Counted from the first letter of the stretch, positions 1 through 8,135 are shown. The stretch: 14,818 nt of DNA from Amoebophilaceae bacterium (GCA_023257955.1 JALRAY010000022.1:1-14818), one strand, 5' to 3'. The notes: a model not told the origin generated them from the letters alone. A program made the numbers and translations.

Positions 1-184
1 AAAGTTAGGTTAAAATCACAATTTTAGTCATTTTAATCTATATAGCAATGATTTTATTCAAATGTAAACAGCTCCTAGGTTTTAAATATTAGTTACAAAG
101 ATAGTAAAATAAACCATTATCTGTCTCTGGTTCTTGGGGTGGAGGTTGTAACCAGGGCCAATGCTACAAGAGGTTGTTTGGGGA
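1..184. other. AT-rich non-coding stretch
   Basis: No convincing gene, RNA or repeat is visible here. The stretch lies downstream of the stop codon of the ankyrin-type pseudogene on the minus strand. It is AT-rich apart from a short G-rich segment around 135-180. It may hold the 3' end of that transcript, but I see no clear terminator hairpin. Confidence 0.4.
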
Positions 185-1060
185 TTACTTCAATGCTTCT
201 TCGATTGCTTCTTTGTTAGAGTAGGTAGCAAAAGCTGGGCGTGCACTAAGATAATCAAGAGGGGTGTTGTCAGCATTATTTTTAATGGTGATTTTGGCAC
301 CTGCCAGTCGTAGTTCTTGTAATCTCTATGCAACCTTCTGGGAATCAAATATATGTTTTATGATTATATGCAAAGCAGTATTACCGTCGTCATCTTGTGT
401 GTTTATGATATCAGGGTAATTATCGAGAATGTGTTGTATTATTTTTTTATGAGATTCGTCATAAGAATACGCAACTGCTGCATGCAAACAGGTAGTTTTT
501 GTGCCAGGCTTTACTTGAGCATTTTTTGCAAGCAATAACTTCATTGATCTTAGTAAACAATTGCCATGTAACAGTATTCATTCCCTCCTCCCATATTAAA
601 GTACATGCACTCCCCTCCCCTACAAGCTGTTTATTATCATACCAAAGCTGTAGTGTTATCGTCACTTGGGTGGTAGCAGCGTCTGTTACAAGTTCCATGG
701 CGTATGCTTGATCTAGGGTTAGATCGCTGCCCGCTAGTTGCGTAATGAAGTTGCCATTGTATTGTACTTGGCTGTTAGTATCACTGAGGGTAATCTTTAG
801 TTCCAGCTTCTGCAAATCTATGGGATCGCCACCAGGCATGGTGTTGGTGAGCTTAATGCTAAACTTTTTGCCATGCTCTTGTACTAACTGAGTGCCATCT
901 AGGGGAATGATTCTAAGCGCTATGTTAGGATGTGTTTCTGGTTCTTCTTGCAGCAAAATAGGATTGTTGCAATTACAGGTACTATTGTTGAGTAGTAGCA
1001 GCAAACTAGCCAGCATCAAGATGCGGGTGGCTATTGTTTTATAAAATGGCTATCAGTCAT
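185..1060 (-). pseudogene. Broken lipoprotein with ankyrin repeats
   Basis: This is a surface lipoprotein/ankyrin-repeat gene carrying several lesions. The 5' part (frame starting near 1019, read to 459) gives a hydrophobic signal segment (LASLLLLLNNSTC) with a plausible lipobox cysteine, then a beta-rich domain of about 140 residues with no family I recognise. Near 545-577 the sense passes into another frame, which encodes ankyrin-type sequence (KLLLAKNAQV, TCLHAAVAYS, DDDGNTALHIIIKH). The first frame instead degenerates into a cysteine-rich tail ending at 459. An in-frame TAG at 326-328 interrupts the ankyrin part, yet the same frame continues with LQELRLAGAKITIKN and NTPLDYL to a TAA at 185-187. 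An ATG at 1058-1060 would join the signal peptide if one A were restored in the A4 run at 1037-1040. Ankyrin proteins of symbionts usually act in host interaction; no target can be inferred. The downstream part could instead be a separate short ankyrin gene starting at 544. Confidence 0.7.
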
Positions 1061-1091
1061 AGGAGGTGTTCTTGCAAACTCTTAGCTGTGG

Positions 1092-2906
1092 TTATAAGCT
1101 GGCCGCTATATTCTTAATAAAGCCTGTTAGGTCTGCGCCATTGAGCATATTCTGTGTCAATAGCCCCAATTGGTATGCTTTTTTTACCAATGTCAGTTGC
1201 GCTTCTTCATCGGCTAAGCCCACAATTTTTTTGGCTAATGGGTGATTGGTATTGACAGTTACGTTCAAGAAAAGCAATGGCTTGGTTCCGATATTGGGTT
1301 GCAAGGCTGCCATGGCTTGCATGCGTGTTGCCATCTCTGGCAGTGTGATGAGGACTGGGAGATCATCTGTCCCCATAGGTTCAAAGGCCCAGTTGATACC
1401 AGGTTCTTCAATGGCTTTTTTGTAGAGGTTTTGCAACTGTTCTTCCTCCTCAGTTGTCAATAAGCTAGTTGCATTGTCTTTTTTGGTATTGATTAATTGT
1501 TCAACAGGGGCACTGTCTACGCTTCTGAATTGTACTTTCCCTAGCTTTTGTTCGGAGGCGTTGATCCAGTGGCTATCTAATTGCCCCTGTAGCGTGATTA
1601 CGCTGTACCCTTGTTGTTTGCAAGCTTGTATGTATAGATCTTGTTTCTCTGGGTTGTTGGCATATAAGATGATTACGTTTTGTTGCCCATCGGTTTGCAG
1701 CGGTTTTATCTTCTCTATATAGCTATCGATGGTTATGTATTCCGCATCCACGGTTTGTAGGAGCATAAAGTTTTTGGCTTTCTCATAGAAGCTTTCTTCG
1801 GAGAGCATGCCGTATTTAACGAATAGGTCTATAGAAGGAAATTTTTCTTCGTATGCTTTTCGGTCGCTTTTGAATAGTTCCTCTAGTTTATCAGCTACTT
1901 TCTTGGTGATGTAGGTGTTGATTTTTTTGACGTTACTATCGGCCTGCAATGCGCTTCTAGAGACATTGAGGGGAATATCTGGTGAGTCGATTACGCCATG
2001 TAAGAGGGTTAAAAAAGGTGGTACTACATCCTTCACTTCGTTAGTAATGAATACTTGATTGGCGTATAGTTGAATTTTATGCTGATGTTGCTCTGGATGA
2101 TGACTAATGGCATTGAAGTATAACACGCCTGTAAGGTTAAAGGGATAATCTACATTCAGGTGAATCCAGAATAAAGGATCTGCTGCATGCGGATAGAGTT
2201 CCTTGTAGCATGCTAGATAATCTTTCTCTTCCAGCTCTTGGGGGGATTTAATCCATAGCGGGTGGGTATTGTTAATGGTTTTGCCATCAAATTCAATGCT
2301 TATGGGTAAGAATTTGCAGTATTTCTCTAGCATTTCTTCGATGGACGCTTTTTGCAGAAATGCTTCGTCTTCTTCATTTAGGTACAGGATCACATCTGTG
2401 CCTAATTCTTTTTTAACGGCTTTGTTAATCTCAAAAGTAGTATCACCTTTGCAAGACCAATGTACAGCTTCCGCATCCTTTTGGTATGATTTAGTGATGA
2501 TATCTACGCGATGGGCGACCATGAAGGCGGAATAGAAGCCGAGCCCAAAGAAGCCTATCAGTTGTTTGTCTCCCATGCCCTGTTCCTTATACTTTTCTAA
2601 GAAAGCTGTAGCACCGGAAAAGGCTACCTGGTTGATGTATTGCTTTACCTCTTCCGCGGTCATGCCAAGACCTTGATCACTTATGGTGATGGTTTTGAGC
2701 TTTTCATCCGTGGTGACCTTTACCCGCAGGTTTTCTGTATTGCCTTCATACTCGCCTAAAGCAGCCAAGCGTTGCAGCTTTTGGGTGGCATCTACGGCAT
2801 TACTAACTAGTTCGCGTAGAAATGCGTCTTGATCTGAGTATAGAAATTTTTTGATGATAGGAAAGATGTTTTCACTATTTACAGAGATGTTACCGTGTTC
2901 TTGCAT
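1092..2906 (-). CDS. htpG: Molecular chaperone HtpG (bacterial Hsp90)
   Basis: The gene encodes a 604-residue cytosolic ATP-dependent dimeric chaperone, close to the usual 600-630 residues. The N-terminal GHKL ATPase domain is clear: FLRELVSNAVDA at residues 29-40 with the catalytic Glu (E32) and Mg-binding Asn (N36), SDQGLGM at 76-82, and IGFFGLGFYSAF at 117-128. The middle domain contains DIPLNVSRSALQ, a hallmark of the family, with its conserved Arg. The C-terminal dimerisation part is present up to a normal stop. The ATG at 2906 gives the typical start MQEHGNISVN. No Shine-Dalgarno sequence is seen, as is common in Bacteroidota. The broken ankyrin gene follows 31 bases downstream on the same strand and may share its transcript. 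No heat-shock operator was recognised upstream. Confidence 0.97.
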   Translation of the reverse strand: MQEHGNISVNSENIFPIIKKFLYSDQDAFLRELVSNAVDATQKLQRLAALGEYEGNTENLRVKVTTDEKLKTITISDQGLGMTAEEVKQYINQVAFSGATAFLEKYKEQGMGDKQLIGFFGLGFYSAFMVAHRVDIITKSYQKDAEAVHWSCKGDTTFEINKAVKKELGTDVILYLNEEDEAFLQKASIEEMLEKYCKFLPISIEFDGKTINNTHPLWIKSPQELEEKDYLACYKELYPHAADPLFWIHLNVDYPFNLTGVLYFNAISHHPEQHQHKIQLYANQVFITNEVKDVVPPFLTLLHGVIDSPDIPLNVSRSALQADSNVKKINTYITKKVADKLEELFKSDRKAYEEKFPSIDLFVKYGMLSEESFYEKAKNFMLLQTVDAEYITIDSYIEKIKPLQTDGQQNVIILYANNPEKQDLYIQACKQQGYSVITLQGQLDSHWINASEQKLGKVQFRSVDSAPVEQLINTKKDNATSLLTTEEEEQLQNLYKKAIEEPGINWAFEPMGTDDLPVLITLPEMATRMQAMAALQPNIGTKPLLFLNVTVNTNHPLAKKIVGLADEEAQLTLVKKAYQLGLLTQNMLNGADLTGFIKNIAASL

Positions 2907-3140
2907 AGGAATTTTTTGAGTTGAAATATGGTTTGTTGTTGCTGGACTTCTATAGCATAAGGAAGATTGTGTGCCGTATTGCCTAAAGCACGATGCGGCA
3001 TATCACTTATAATGGCTTTCCCTTCTTTTGCATCACGGGGATGCCTACAAGGAAAATAGCTTTGCATATGATGCAATAATAAGGATTTTGGTTGAGAAAG
3101 TAAAATACTAGCGCTAACATATGAGACTGTAACACTATCA

Positions 3141-3274
3141 CTTCTAGGGAGGAGTAGCTATACTAGCCGCTATGGATGGATCATAGATGCGTTCTGCAAG
3201 GACCATAGCGGTGTTGCGTATAAATCGATGCCTCTGTGAGGTTACGGTACGTCCGAAAGAGAGGAGCCTAGAAG
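3141..3274. other. Possible structured RNA or decayed short gene
   Basis: Two perfect long-range complementary pairs are nested here: CTTCTAGG (3141-3148) with CCTAGAAG (3267-3274), and inside it CCGCTATGG (3167-3175) with CCATAGCGG (3203-3211). A small CCTC-TGT-GAGG hairpin (3231-3241) and a CGG/CCG hairpin (about 3245-3255) follow. Together they would form a multibranched fold. I do not recognise tmRNA, RNase P RNA, SRP RNA or 6S RNA in it. The minus strand over 3144-3299 alternatively reads as a protein-like frame with one internal TAG (MDLET*IRPSR... ending AASIATPP). Either reading is tentative. Confidence 0.25.
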
Positions 3275-3319
3275 GTCGTATCTAAGTTTCTAAATCCATT
3301 AAGAGATTATACGTCGCTT

Positions 3320-3497
3320 GCGTAACTACTCAGGTACCATAAACACCATTTCCAGGCTTCTAGGTGTTATTGAAAAATGTTAGAGTAGTAATTTGGCTGC
3401 ATTTTCTTCTTTTTTCTTATCAAATGCAAGGATTGATTCTTTCATAAAGCCATTCTATTGGCTTTAAAAGCCTTTTCAAGTACCTGAGTAATTACGC
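3320..3497. repeat. Inverted pair of 18-mers flanking about 140 bases
   Basis: GTACCTGAGTAATTACGC on the plus strand (3480-3497) matches the reverse complement of 3320-3337 at 17 of 18 positions. The arms enclose about 142 bases of non-coding DNA just upstream of lgt. Such a pair could be the ends of a short non-autonomous mobile element or a transposon remnant. No target-site duplication or transposase was recognised. Confidence 0.4.
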
Positions 3498-3565
3498 GCT
3501 TGCAATTTATTTTCTTAAATGGTGTAGCTTTGGCGTATTCTGGAATTTGTAACATCCCTAAAAAT

Positions 3566-4750
3566 ATGTGTAGCTATTTGATATGGAATCCTAATGAAGT
3601 GCTATTGCAATTTGGGATTTTTAAAGTCAGGTGGTATAGTTTGATGATTATAACTGCATTTGTGTGTGGACGGCAGTTTATGAAGTACTTTTTTAAAAAG
3701 GAGGGTAGGCCTGCAGGGGATGTAAAAGCGCTCAGTTTGTATGTGCTCATTGGTTGCCTAGTGGGAGCGAGATTAGGGGAAGTGTTTTTTTACAGGTTTT
3801 CTTACTATTGGCAACACCCTTTAGAGGCCATCTTGCAGGTGGCGTTTTCGCCTACCGTGCATTTAGTTGGTTATCAAGGTCTTTCCTATCATGGAGCTTT
3901 AGTGGGCGGTATCCTCGGTACGTTATTTTACGCTTATTATCAGGTAACACTTCGTCTTAGGCCCTTAAAGTTATCTATCACAAAGCGCAGGAAACATAAC
4001 CAATCCTTCTTATGGTTACTGACGCCGGTAGCCTTTGGGGTTTTAATGGGCCTTTTTGTGCGGATAGGTAATTTTATCAACTCCGAAATCATTGGTACGC
4101 CTACTTACAACAAGCAAGGAGTACTATTTGCGAGTGCTATTGTGAAGGGGTTGCAAAACATGTATTCAGACATTCAACAGGTTGCAATAATCAAAGACAA
4201 GACAGCTTTACCGCATCCTGACCATCACTATCAACCTATTGTTATCAAATGTATCTTCCTCGCAGGAGTAGATAAAGAGGAGATTACACATTTTGTAAAT
4301 AATAACGTAGTATCTTCCTTTCGTTACCGACAGAGTATGCGGCAGCATGTATACCTACCTGCAGATGCCACCTTGGAGTATGTGATAGATAAGCATGGGC
4401 ATGATCAGTATACGGCTCATATAAAGGCATTTGGCATACCTCGGCATCCTGTGCAGCTATACGAAGCTTTTGCCTACATCCTCATTTTAGGCGCGTTGAT
4501 TGCTTGGTGGAGGAGAAAAGGCCCTCAGCTCCGAGATGGTATGCTAGCAGGTGTGGCGATGATATTAAGTTATACCGCACGATTTTTCTTGGAGTTCTTT
4601 AAAGACCCATTTAATGTAGTGCTCCATGGTGCTATGCCTATCACCATGGGACATATATTGTCTTTGGTGACGGTAGTAGGAGGGGCTGCCTTGGTAATTG
4701 TATCGTATTGCGTGGATAAGCGAAAGCGCACATTGCCGTCAAGCATATGA
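3566..4750 (+). CDS. lgt: Prolipoprotein diacylglyceryl transferase
   Basis: Lgt is a multi-pass inner-membrane enzyme that transfers diacylglycerol from phosphatidylglycerol to the lipobox cysteine of prolipoproteins, the first maturation step. With the ATG at 3566 the protein has 394 residues and begins MCSYLIWNPNEVLLQFG, as expected for Bacteroidota Lgt. The open frame reaches back to a TTG at 3500, but that extension lacks family character. Key motifs are GARLGEVFFY (67-76), SYHGALVGG (107-115), the Lgt signature RIGNFINSE (166-174) and RHPVQLYE (293-300). The last two are about 120 residues apart, against roughly 50 in E. coli Lgt (291 residues overall), so an insertion of about 70 residues lies between them (roughly 185-285). 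The downstream PAP2 gene overlaps the stop by four bases (ATGA), which points to translational coupling. The ankyrin lipoprotein in this window would have been a substrate. Confidence 0.95.
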   Translation: MCSYLIWNPNEVLLQFGIFKVRWYSLMIITAFVCGRQFMKYFFKKEGRPAGDVKALSLYVLIGCLVGARLGEVFFYRFSYYWQHPLEAILQVAFSPTVHLVGYQGLSYHGALVGGILGTLFYAYYQVTLRLRPLKLSITKRRKHNQSFLWLLTPVAFGVLMGLFVRIGNFINSEIIGTPTYNKQGVLFASAIVKGLQNMYSDIQQVAIIKDKTALPHPDHHYQPIVIKCIFLAGVDKEEITHFVNNNVVSSFRYRQSMRQHVYLPADATLEYVIDKHGHDQYTAHIKAFGIPRHPVQLYEAFAYILILGALIAWWRRKGPQLRDGMLAGVAMILSYTARFFLEFFKDPFNVVLHGAMPITMGHILSLVTVVGGAALVIVSYCVDKRKRTLPSSI

Positions 4751-5448
4751 CGTATCGATCTATTCTTGTATTGAACTTAGCTGCATTAGGGGAAGCAGTC
4801 ATCTTTAAACTTTTGATTGACTATCAGCTGGTGGTATGTGTTATGCCGCATCTGGATAGTTTCTACAGCATCTTGGCTATACTTACGGTGAAGAATATGT
4901 TGATTATAGGTGGATACCAGATGTACTTCTGGCCGCAAAGGAATCACTTGGCGTATCGCAGAAAGTACTTGCAACCGACAGCTGTCGACAAATGGATACC
5001 AGCGATTCCACACTTTTTTTGGATCTATTCCCCTTTGTACTACGTATTCTTTAGCTTAGCACTGCTCTGTTTAAAGGACTTTAATACTACGGCCATGCAT
5101 GCTTGGTTGATGTTGATGCATAGCAGTTTTTGGTTTTATTATTTCCCTGCCAGCATGCCTAAAGCATTTCGGGAGCAAATTAGAAGTATTAAGACAGATA
5201 AACTCACTCAATACCTTGCGCAGCTTGTGTATGCGCATGACTCGGAAGAAAATGCGTGTCCTTCTATGCATTGTGCTTTTGCTGTCTTTTTAGCGTGTAT
5301 AACCTATCCCTATTATCCGTATATGTCCGTGATGTTTCCAGTGCTAGTGGCATTTTCTTGCCTCTTTACCAAACAGCACTTACTGATGGATATTATCCCT
5401 GGCGTATTGCTGGGGTTTTTACATGGATTGATGAATGTGATGATTTGA
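4747..5448 (+). CDS. PAP2/AUR1-like membrane phosphotransferase or phosphatase
   Basis: The 233-residue protein is polytopic, with several hydrophobic segments (around residues 5-35, 38-56, 87-110, 118-133, 170-205 and 212-232). It carries PAP2-superfamily active-site motifs: ENACPSMHCAFAVF (about residues 167-180, with the PSxH histidine) and TKQHLLMDIIPG (about 208-219, with the catalytic His and Asp pair). The threonine-lysine form of the last motif resembles inositolphosphorylceramide synthase (AUR1-like, PAP2_3) proteins rather than the SRxxxxxH form of classical lipid phosphatases. A role in dephosphorylating a lipid phosphate or transferring a head group is expected; the substrate cannot be told. 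It starts within the lgt stop codon (ATGA), so the two are probably one operon in lipid and envelope metabolism. Confidence 0.8.
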   Translation: MTYRSILVLNLAALGEAVIFKLLIDYQLVVCVMPHLDSFYSILAILTVKNMLIIGGYQMYFWPQRNHLAYRRKYLQPTAVDKWIPAIPHFFWIYSPLYYVFFSLALLCLKDFNTTAMHAWLMLMHSSFWFYYFPASMPKAFREQIRSIKTDKLTQYLAQLVYAHDSEENACPSMHCAFAVFLACITYPYYPYMSVMFPVLVAFSCLFTKQHLLMDIIPGVLLGFLHGLMNVMI

Positions 5449-5539
5449 TAGGGAGTCATCTAAACCGAACAACACCGGCCTGATGTAAGTCCGCCCCATT
5501 ACCTATGCGGCATTATCCAACTTTTTTATCTTATTTATT

Positions 5540-6109
5540 ATGGCTACTACAAGTGATTTTAGAAATGGACTCACCCTTGAGTTCAACAATGATTTATATA
5601 CCATTACCGAATTCCAACATGTAAAACCAGGAAAAGGCGCTGCCTTTGTACGCACAAAGCTAAAAAGCCTTACAACCGGTAAAGTAATCGATAATACCTT
5701 CAACGCAGGCGTAAAGGTTACAACAGCACGCATAGACCGCAAGTCATACCAATTTTTATACAAAGATCAGCATGGCTATCATCTGATGGACCAGGATACG
5801 TTTGATCAAATAGATATAGCAGCATCAGAAACCGTAATTGATAAACCTCTGTTGCTGAAAGAGGGACAAGTATTAGAGCTATTGTTTCATCAAGAGAGCG
5901 GGAAGTTAATAGGCGCAGAATTACCCCCTTTTGTAGAGCTGGAAGTTACCTATACAGAACCGGGTGTAAAAGGCGATACGGCCACCAGGGCATTGAAACC
6001 GGCTACGCTAGAAACTGACTTGCAGATACAGGTTCCGTTGTTTATTGACAATGGAGATAAAATTAAAATAGATACCCGCACCGTCACTTACGTGGAACGT
6101 GCCAAATAA
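5540..6109 (+). CDS. efp: Translation elongation factor P
   Basis: EF-P binds ribosomes stalled at consecutive prolines and stimulates peptide bond formation. The 189-residue length is typical. Domain I contains the loop HVKPGKGAAFVRTKL with the tip lysine at residue 32, the position that is modified or rhamnosylated in other lineages. TGKVIDNTFNAG and the C-terminal OB-fold sequence (TATRALKPATLETDLQIQVP, IDTRTVTYVERAK) are also typical. The start ATG at 5540 gives MATTSDFRNG, which fits the family. There is no Shine-Dalgarno sequence; an AT-rich leader precedes it. accB begins 10 bases after the stop, and the efp-accB-accC order is a familiar Bacteroidota arrangement. Confidence 0.97.
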   Translation: MATTSDFRNGLTLEFNNDLYTITEFQHVKPGKGAAFVRTKLKSLTTGKVIDNTFNAGVKVTTARIDRKSYQFLYKDQHGYHLMDQDTFDQIDIAASETVIDKPLLLKEGQVLELLFHQESGKLIGAELPPFVELEVTYTEPGVKGDTATRALKPATLETDLQIQVPLFIDNGDKIKIDTRTVTYVERAK

Positions 6110-6119
6110 GACAATCACT

Positions 6120-6605
6120 ATGAAAATTGAAGAAATACAAAAACTCATTGAAAATATCAACAAGCTCAATCTGGAAGAAGTCAATATAGAGACGGAAACA
6201 CTGAAGCTAAAAATTAAAAAGCATACGCCGAGCTCTGTTGTAGCATCCGCATTGCTGCATCCGGATGCGGTTGCCTTACCTGCCGCAGGACAACCCATGA
6301 TACCTACCACAGCACCTGCAGTAGCCAATACCACGCATACCAACGAGCCAGATGTGGCCACCAATCAAGTAGAAATCAAATCCCCTATGATTGGCACCTT
6401 TTACCGTTCCGCAAATCCGGATACACCACCCTTTGTCTCCGTAGGTGATGAAGTCAAAGTAGGACAAGGCATCTGTATTATAGAAGCGATGAAGCTTTTT
6501 AACGAAATAGAAGCAGAAGTAGCCGGCAAAATCACACAAATTCTCGTAGATGATGCCTCGCCCGTAGAATATGATCAACCTTTATTTACTATAGAACCTT
6601 GTTAA
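6120..6605 (+). CDS. accB: Biotin carboxyl carrier protein of acetyl-CoA carboxylase
   Basis: AccB carries the biotin that shuttles carboxylate between biotin carboxylase and carboxyltransferase in malonyl-CoA synthesis. From the ATG at 6120 the protein has 161 residues. It has an N-terminal helical segment (MKIEEIQKLIENINKLNLEE), an Ala/Pro/Thr-rich flexible linker (about 40-80) and a C-terminal biotinyl domain. The domain begins at VEIKSPMIGTFYRS and contains the biotinylation motif IEAMKLFNEIEAE, with the target lysine K125. The frame opens earlier at a GTG (6099), but that would overlap efp and add residues not found in the family, so the ATG is preferred. accC follows after 13 bases. Confidence 0.96.
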   Translation: MKIEEIQKLIENINKLNLEEVNIETETLKLKIKKHTPSSVVASALLHPDAVALPAAGQPMIPTTAPAVANTTHTNEPDVATNQVEIKSPMIGTFYRSANPDTPPFVSVGDEVKVGQGICIIEAMKLFNEIEAEVAGKITQILVDDASPVEYDQPLFTIEPC

Positions 6606-6618
6606 TACCTTACTCCCT

Positions 6619-7968
6619 GTGTTAAAAAAAATACTAATTGCCAATAGAGGAGAGATTGCTTTACGCATCATCCGAGCCTGCAAAGAATTAGGTGTCCGCA
6701 CTGTTGCCGTATACTCCACCGCAGACAAAAACAGCCTTCATGTCAGCTTTGCTGACGAAGCCGTGTGTATAGGCCCACCTACAAGTCAATTATCTTACCT
6801 GAAGATACCACATATCATCGCCGCTGCGGAACTTACCAACTCCCAAGCGATACACCCTGGGTATGGATTCCTCTCTGAAAATGCCGCCTTTGCACGTGTC
6901 TGCAAGGAACATAAAATCAAGTTTATTGGCCCTTCATCCGAAGCCATCAGTCAAATGGGGGATAAAGTTACGGCCAAGCAAACGATGCAAGCAGCGGGGA
7001 TACCTACCATTCCAGGATCTGATGGATTACTTACGTCTTTGGAAGAAGGAAAAGAACTCGCACAAGCCATTGGGTATCCTGTGATTCTCAAAGCGACAGC
7101 AGGTGGCGGCGGCAAAGGTATGAGGCTAGTACATCAAAGCGGCAACTTTGCAACAGAATGGGAAAAAGCAAGTCAAGAAGCACAAGCCTCCTTTAATAAT
7201 CCAGGGCTGTATCTCGAAAAGTACATAGAACAACCACGGCATATTGAAATACAGCTGATGGCAGATCAGCATGGGAAAGTCATCCACCTCTCCGAACGAG
7301 ATTGTTCTATCCAACGCAGACATCAAAAGCTAGTAGAAGAAACCCCCTCCCCTATCATCGATGATAGCTTGCGAGAAAAAATAGGCAATGCAGCTATTTT
7401 GGGTGCAGCATCCGTAGGGTATGAAGGCGTAGGCACCATAGAGTTTCTGGTAGATAAGCACGGGGACTTCTATTTTATGGAGATGAATACCAGGATTCAA
7501 GTAGAGCATCCGGTTACGGAAGAAGTAACCAATGTGGATCTCATTAAAGAACAAATCAAAATAGCTGCTGGAGAACCCATTGCGGAGCAGAACTACTACC
7601 CAACGGGGCATGCCATTGAATGTAGGATTAATGCTGAAAATCCTTTTAAAGACTTCCGACCCAACCCTGGCCTCATCAAGAACCTACATTTACCCGGAGG
7701 CTTAGGCATTCGCGTAGATTCCCACATCTATTCCGGCTACACCATCCCCCCCTACTATGATTCTATGATTGCCAAGCTGATTGCCCACGGCAAGGACCGA
7801 GAAGAAGCCATTGTAAGAATGAAAAGAGCTTTAGAAGAATTTGTGATAGAAGGCATTCATACTACCATTCCTTTCCACATCCAATTAATGCAGGATAAAG
7901 ATTTTAAAGCCGGCAAATTTGATACCGGGTTTTTAGAAAACTTCAAGCTGGTAGCACCTCCCTCATAG
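6619..7968 (+). CDS. accC: Biotin carboxylase subunit of acetyl-CoA carboxylase
   Basis: AccC carboxylates the biotin on AccB using ATP and bicarbonate, the first half-reaction of fatty-acid synthesis. Its 449 residues match the usual length. The pre-ATP-grasp domain (KILIANRGEIALRIIRACKE) is followed by the ATP-grasp domain with K116, K159, the glycine-rich AGGGGKGM (161-168), ERDCSIQRRHQK (226-237), GTIEF with E275, and EMNTRIQVEHP (288-298, containing E288, R292 and E296). ECRINAE (334-340) provides the conserved arginine R336. All active-site residues known from the E. coli enzyme are therefore present. It uses a GTG start at 6619 (MLKKILIANRGE), the only start that fits the family. No carboxyltransferase genes (accA, accD) lie in this window. 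Confidence 0.97.
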   Translation: MLKKILIANRGEIALRIIRACKELGVRTVAVYSTADKNSLHVSFADEAVCIGPPTSQLSYLKIPHIIAAAELTNSQAIHPGYGFLSENAAFARVCKEHKIKFIGPSSEAISQMGDKVTAKQTMQAAGIPTIPGSDGLLTSLEEGKELAQAIGYPVILKATAGGGGKGMRLVHQSGNFATEWEKASQEAQASFNNPGLYLEKYIEQPRHIEIQLMADQHGKVIHLSERDCSIQRRHQKLVEETPSPIIDDSLREKIGNAAILGAASVGYEGVGTIEFLVDKHGDFYFMEMNTRIQVEHPVTEEVTNVDLIKEQIKIAAGEPIAEQNYYPTGHAIECRINAENPFKDFRPNPGLIKNLHLPGGLGIRVDSHIYSGYTIPPYYDSMIAKLIAHGKDREEAIVRMKRALEEFVIEGIHTTIPFHIQLMQDKDFKAGKFDTGFLENFKLVAPPS

Positions 7969-8135
7969 CCTGTGTTGTGAATAGAGTTCTTCTGTATCTC
8001 TTTGAATATACCTGTTACTGTATATCACCAGGCCATAATTTCCAATTATCAGTTATATAAGAAATATGTCAAATTCAGCCAAATATATACCGCCCTCTCC
8101 GTATCTTCTTTGTATAGCCCCTCCAACAACCTCCC

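Larger units (their letters stand above)
2907..3565. other. Long intergenic region between htpG and lgt
   Basis: This divergent intergenic region must hold the promoters for htpG (minus) and lgt (plus). I found no convincing TAnnTTTG-type Bacteroidota -7 box. A small TTGCAT-ATG-ATGCAA hairpin lies at 3062-3076. The part at 3141-3338 is richer in GC than its surroundings and contains inverted repeats that could fold into a structured RNA; it is listed separately. A 65-codon minus-strand frame (2879-3076) overlapping the htpG start has no recognisable motif and was not called as a gene. Confidence 0.5.

Noticed and set aside
1060..1067. AGGAGGTG on the plus strand beside the lipoprotein start
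   Set aside because: It is on the strand opposite to both neighbouring genes, and no plus-strand ATG follows, so it is not a ribosome site.
2879..3076. 65-codon minus-strand frame overlapping the htpG start
   Set aside because: It overlaps htpG in another frame and has no recognisable domain, membrane segment or plausible ribosome site.
3240..3275. Possible SRP RNA or group II intron domain V
   Set aside because: The GTCCGAAAG stretch looks suggestive, but the GGAA tetraloop and flanking conserved bases of SRP RNA, and the domain V stem of group II introns, are absent.
3500..3565. TTG start at 3500 extending Lgt by 22 residues
   Set aside because: Family members start at the MCSYLIWNP-equivalent position (ATG 3566), and the extension overlaps one of the inverted 18-mers.
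6099..6119. GTG start for accB at 6099
   Set aside because: It would overlap the efp stop and add residues outside the family; the ATG at 6120 gives the normal N-terminus.
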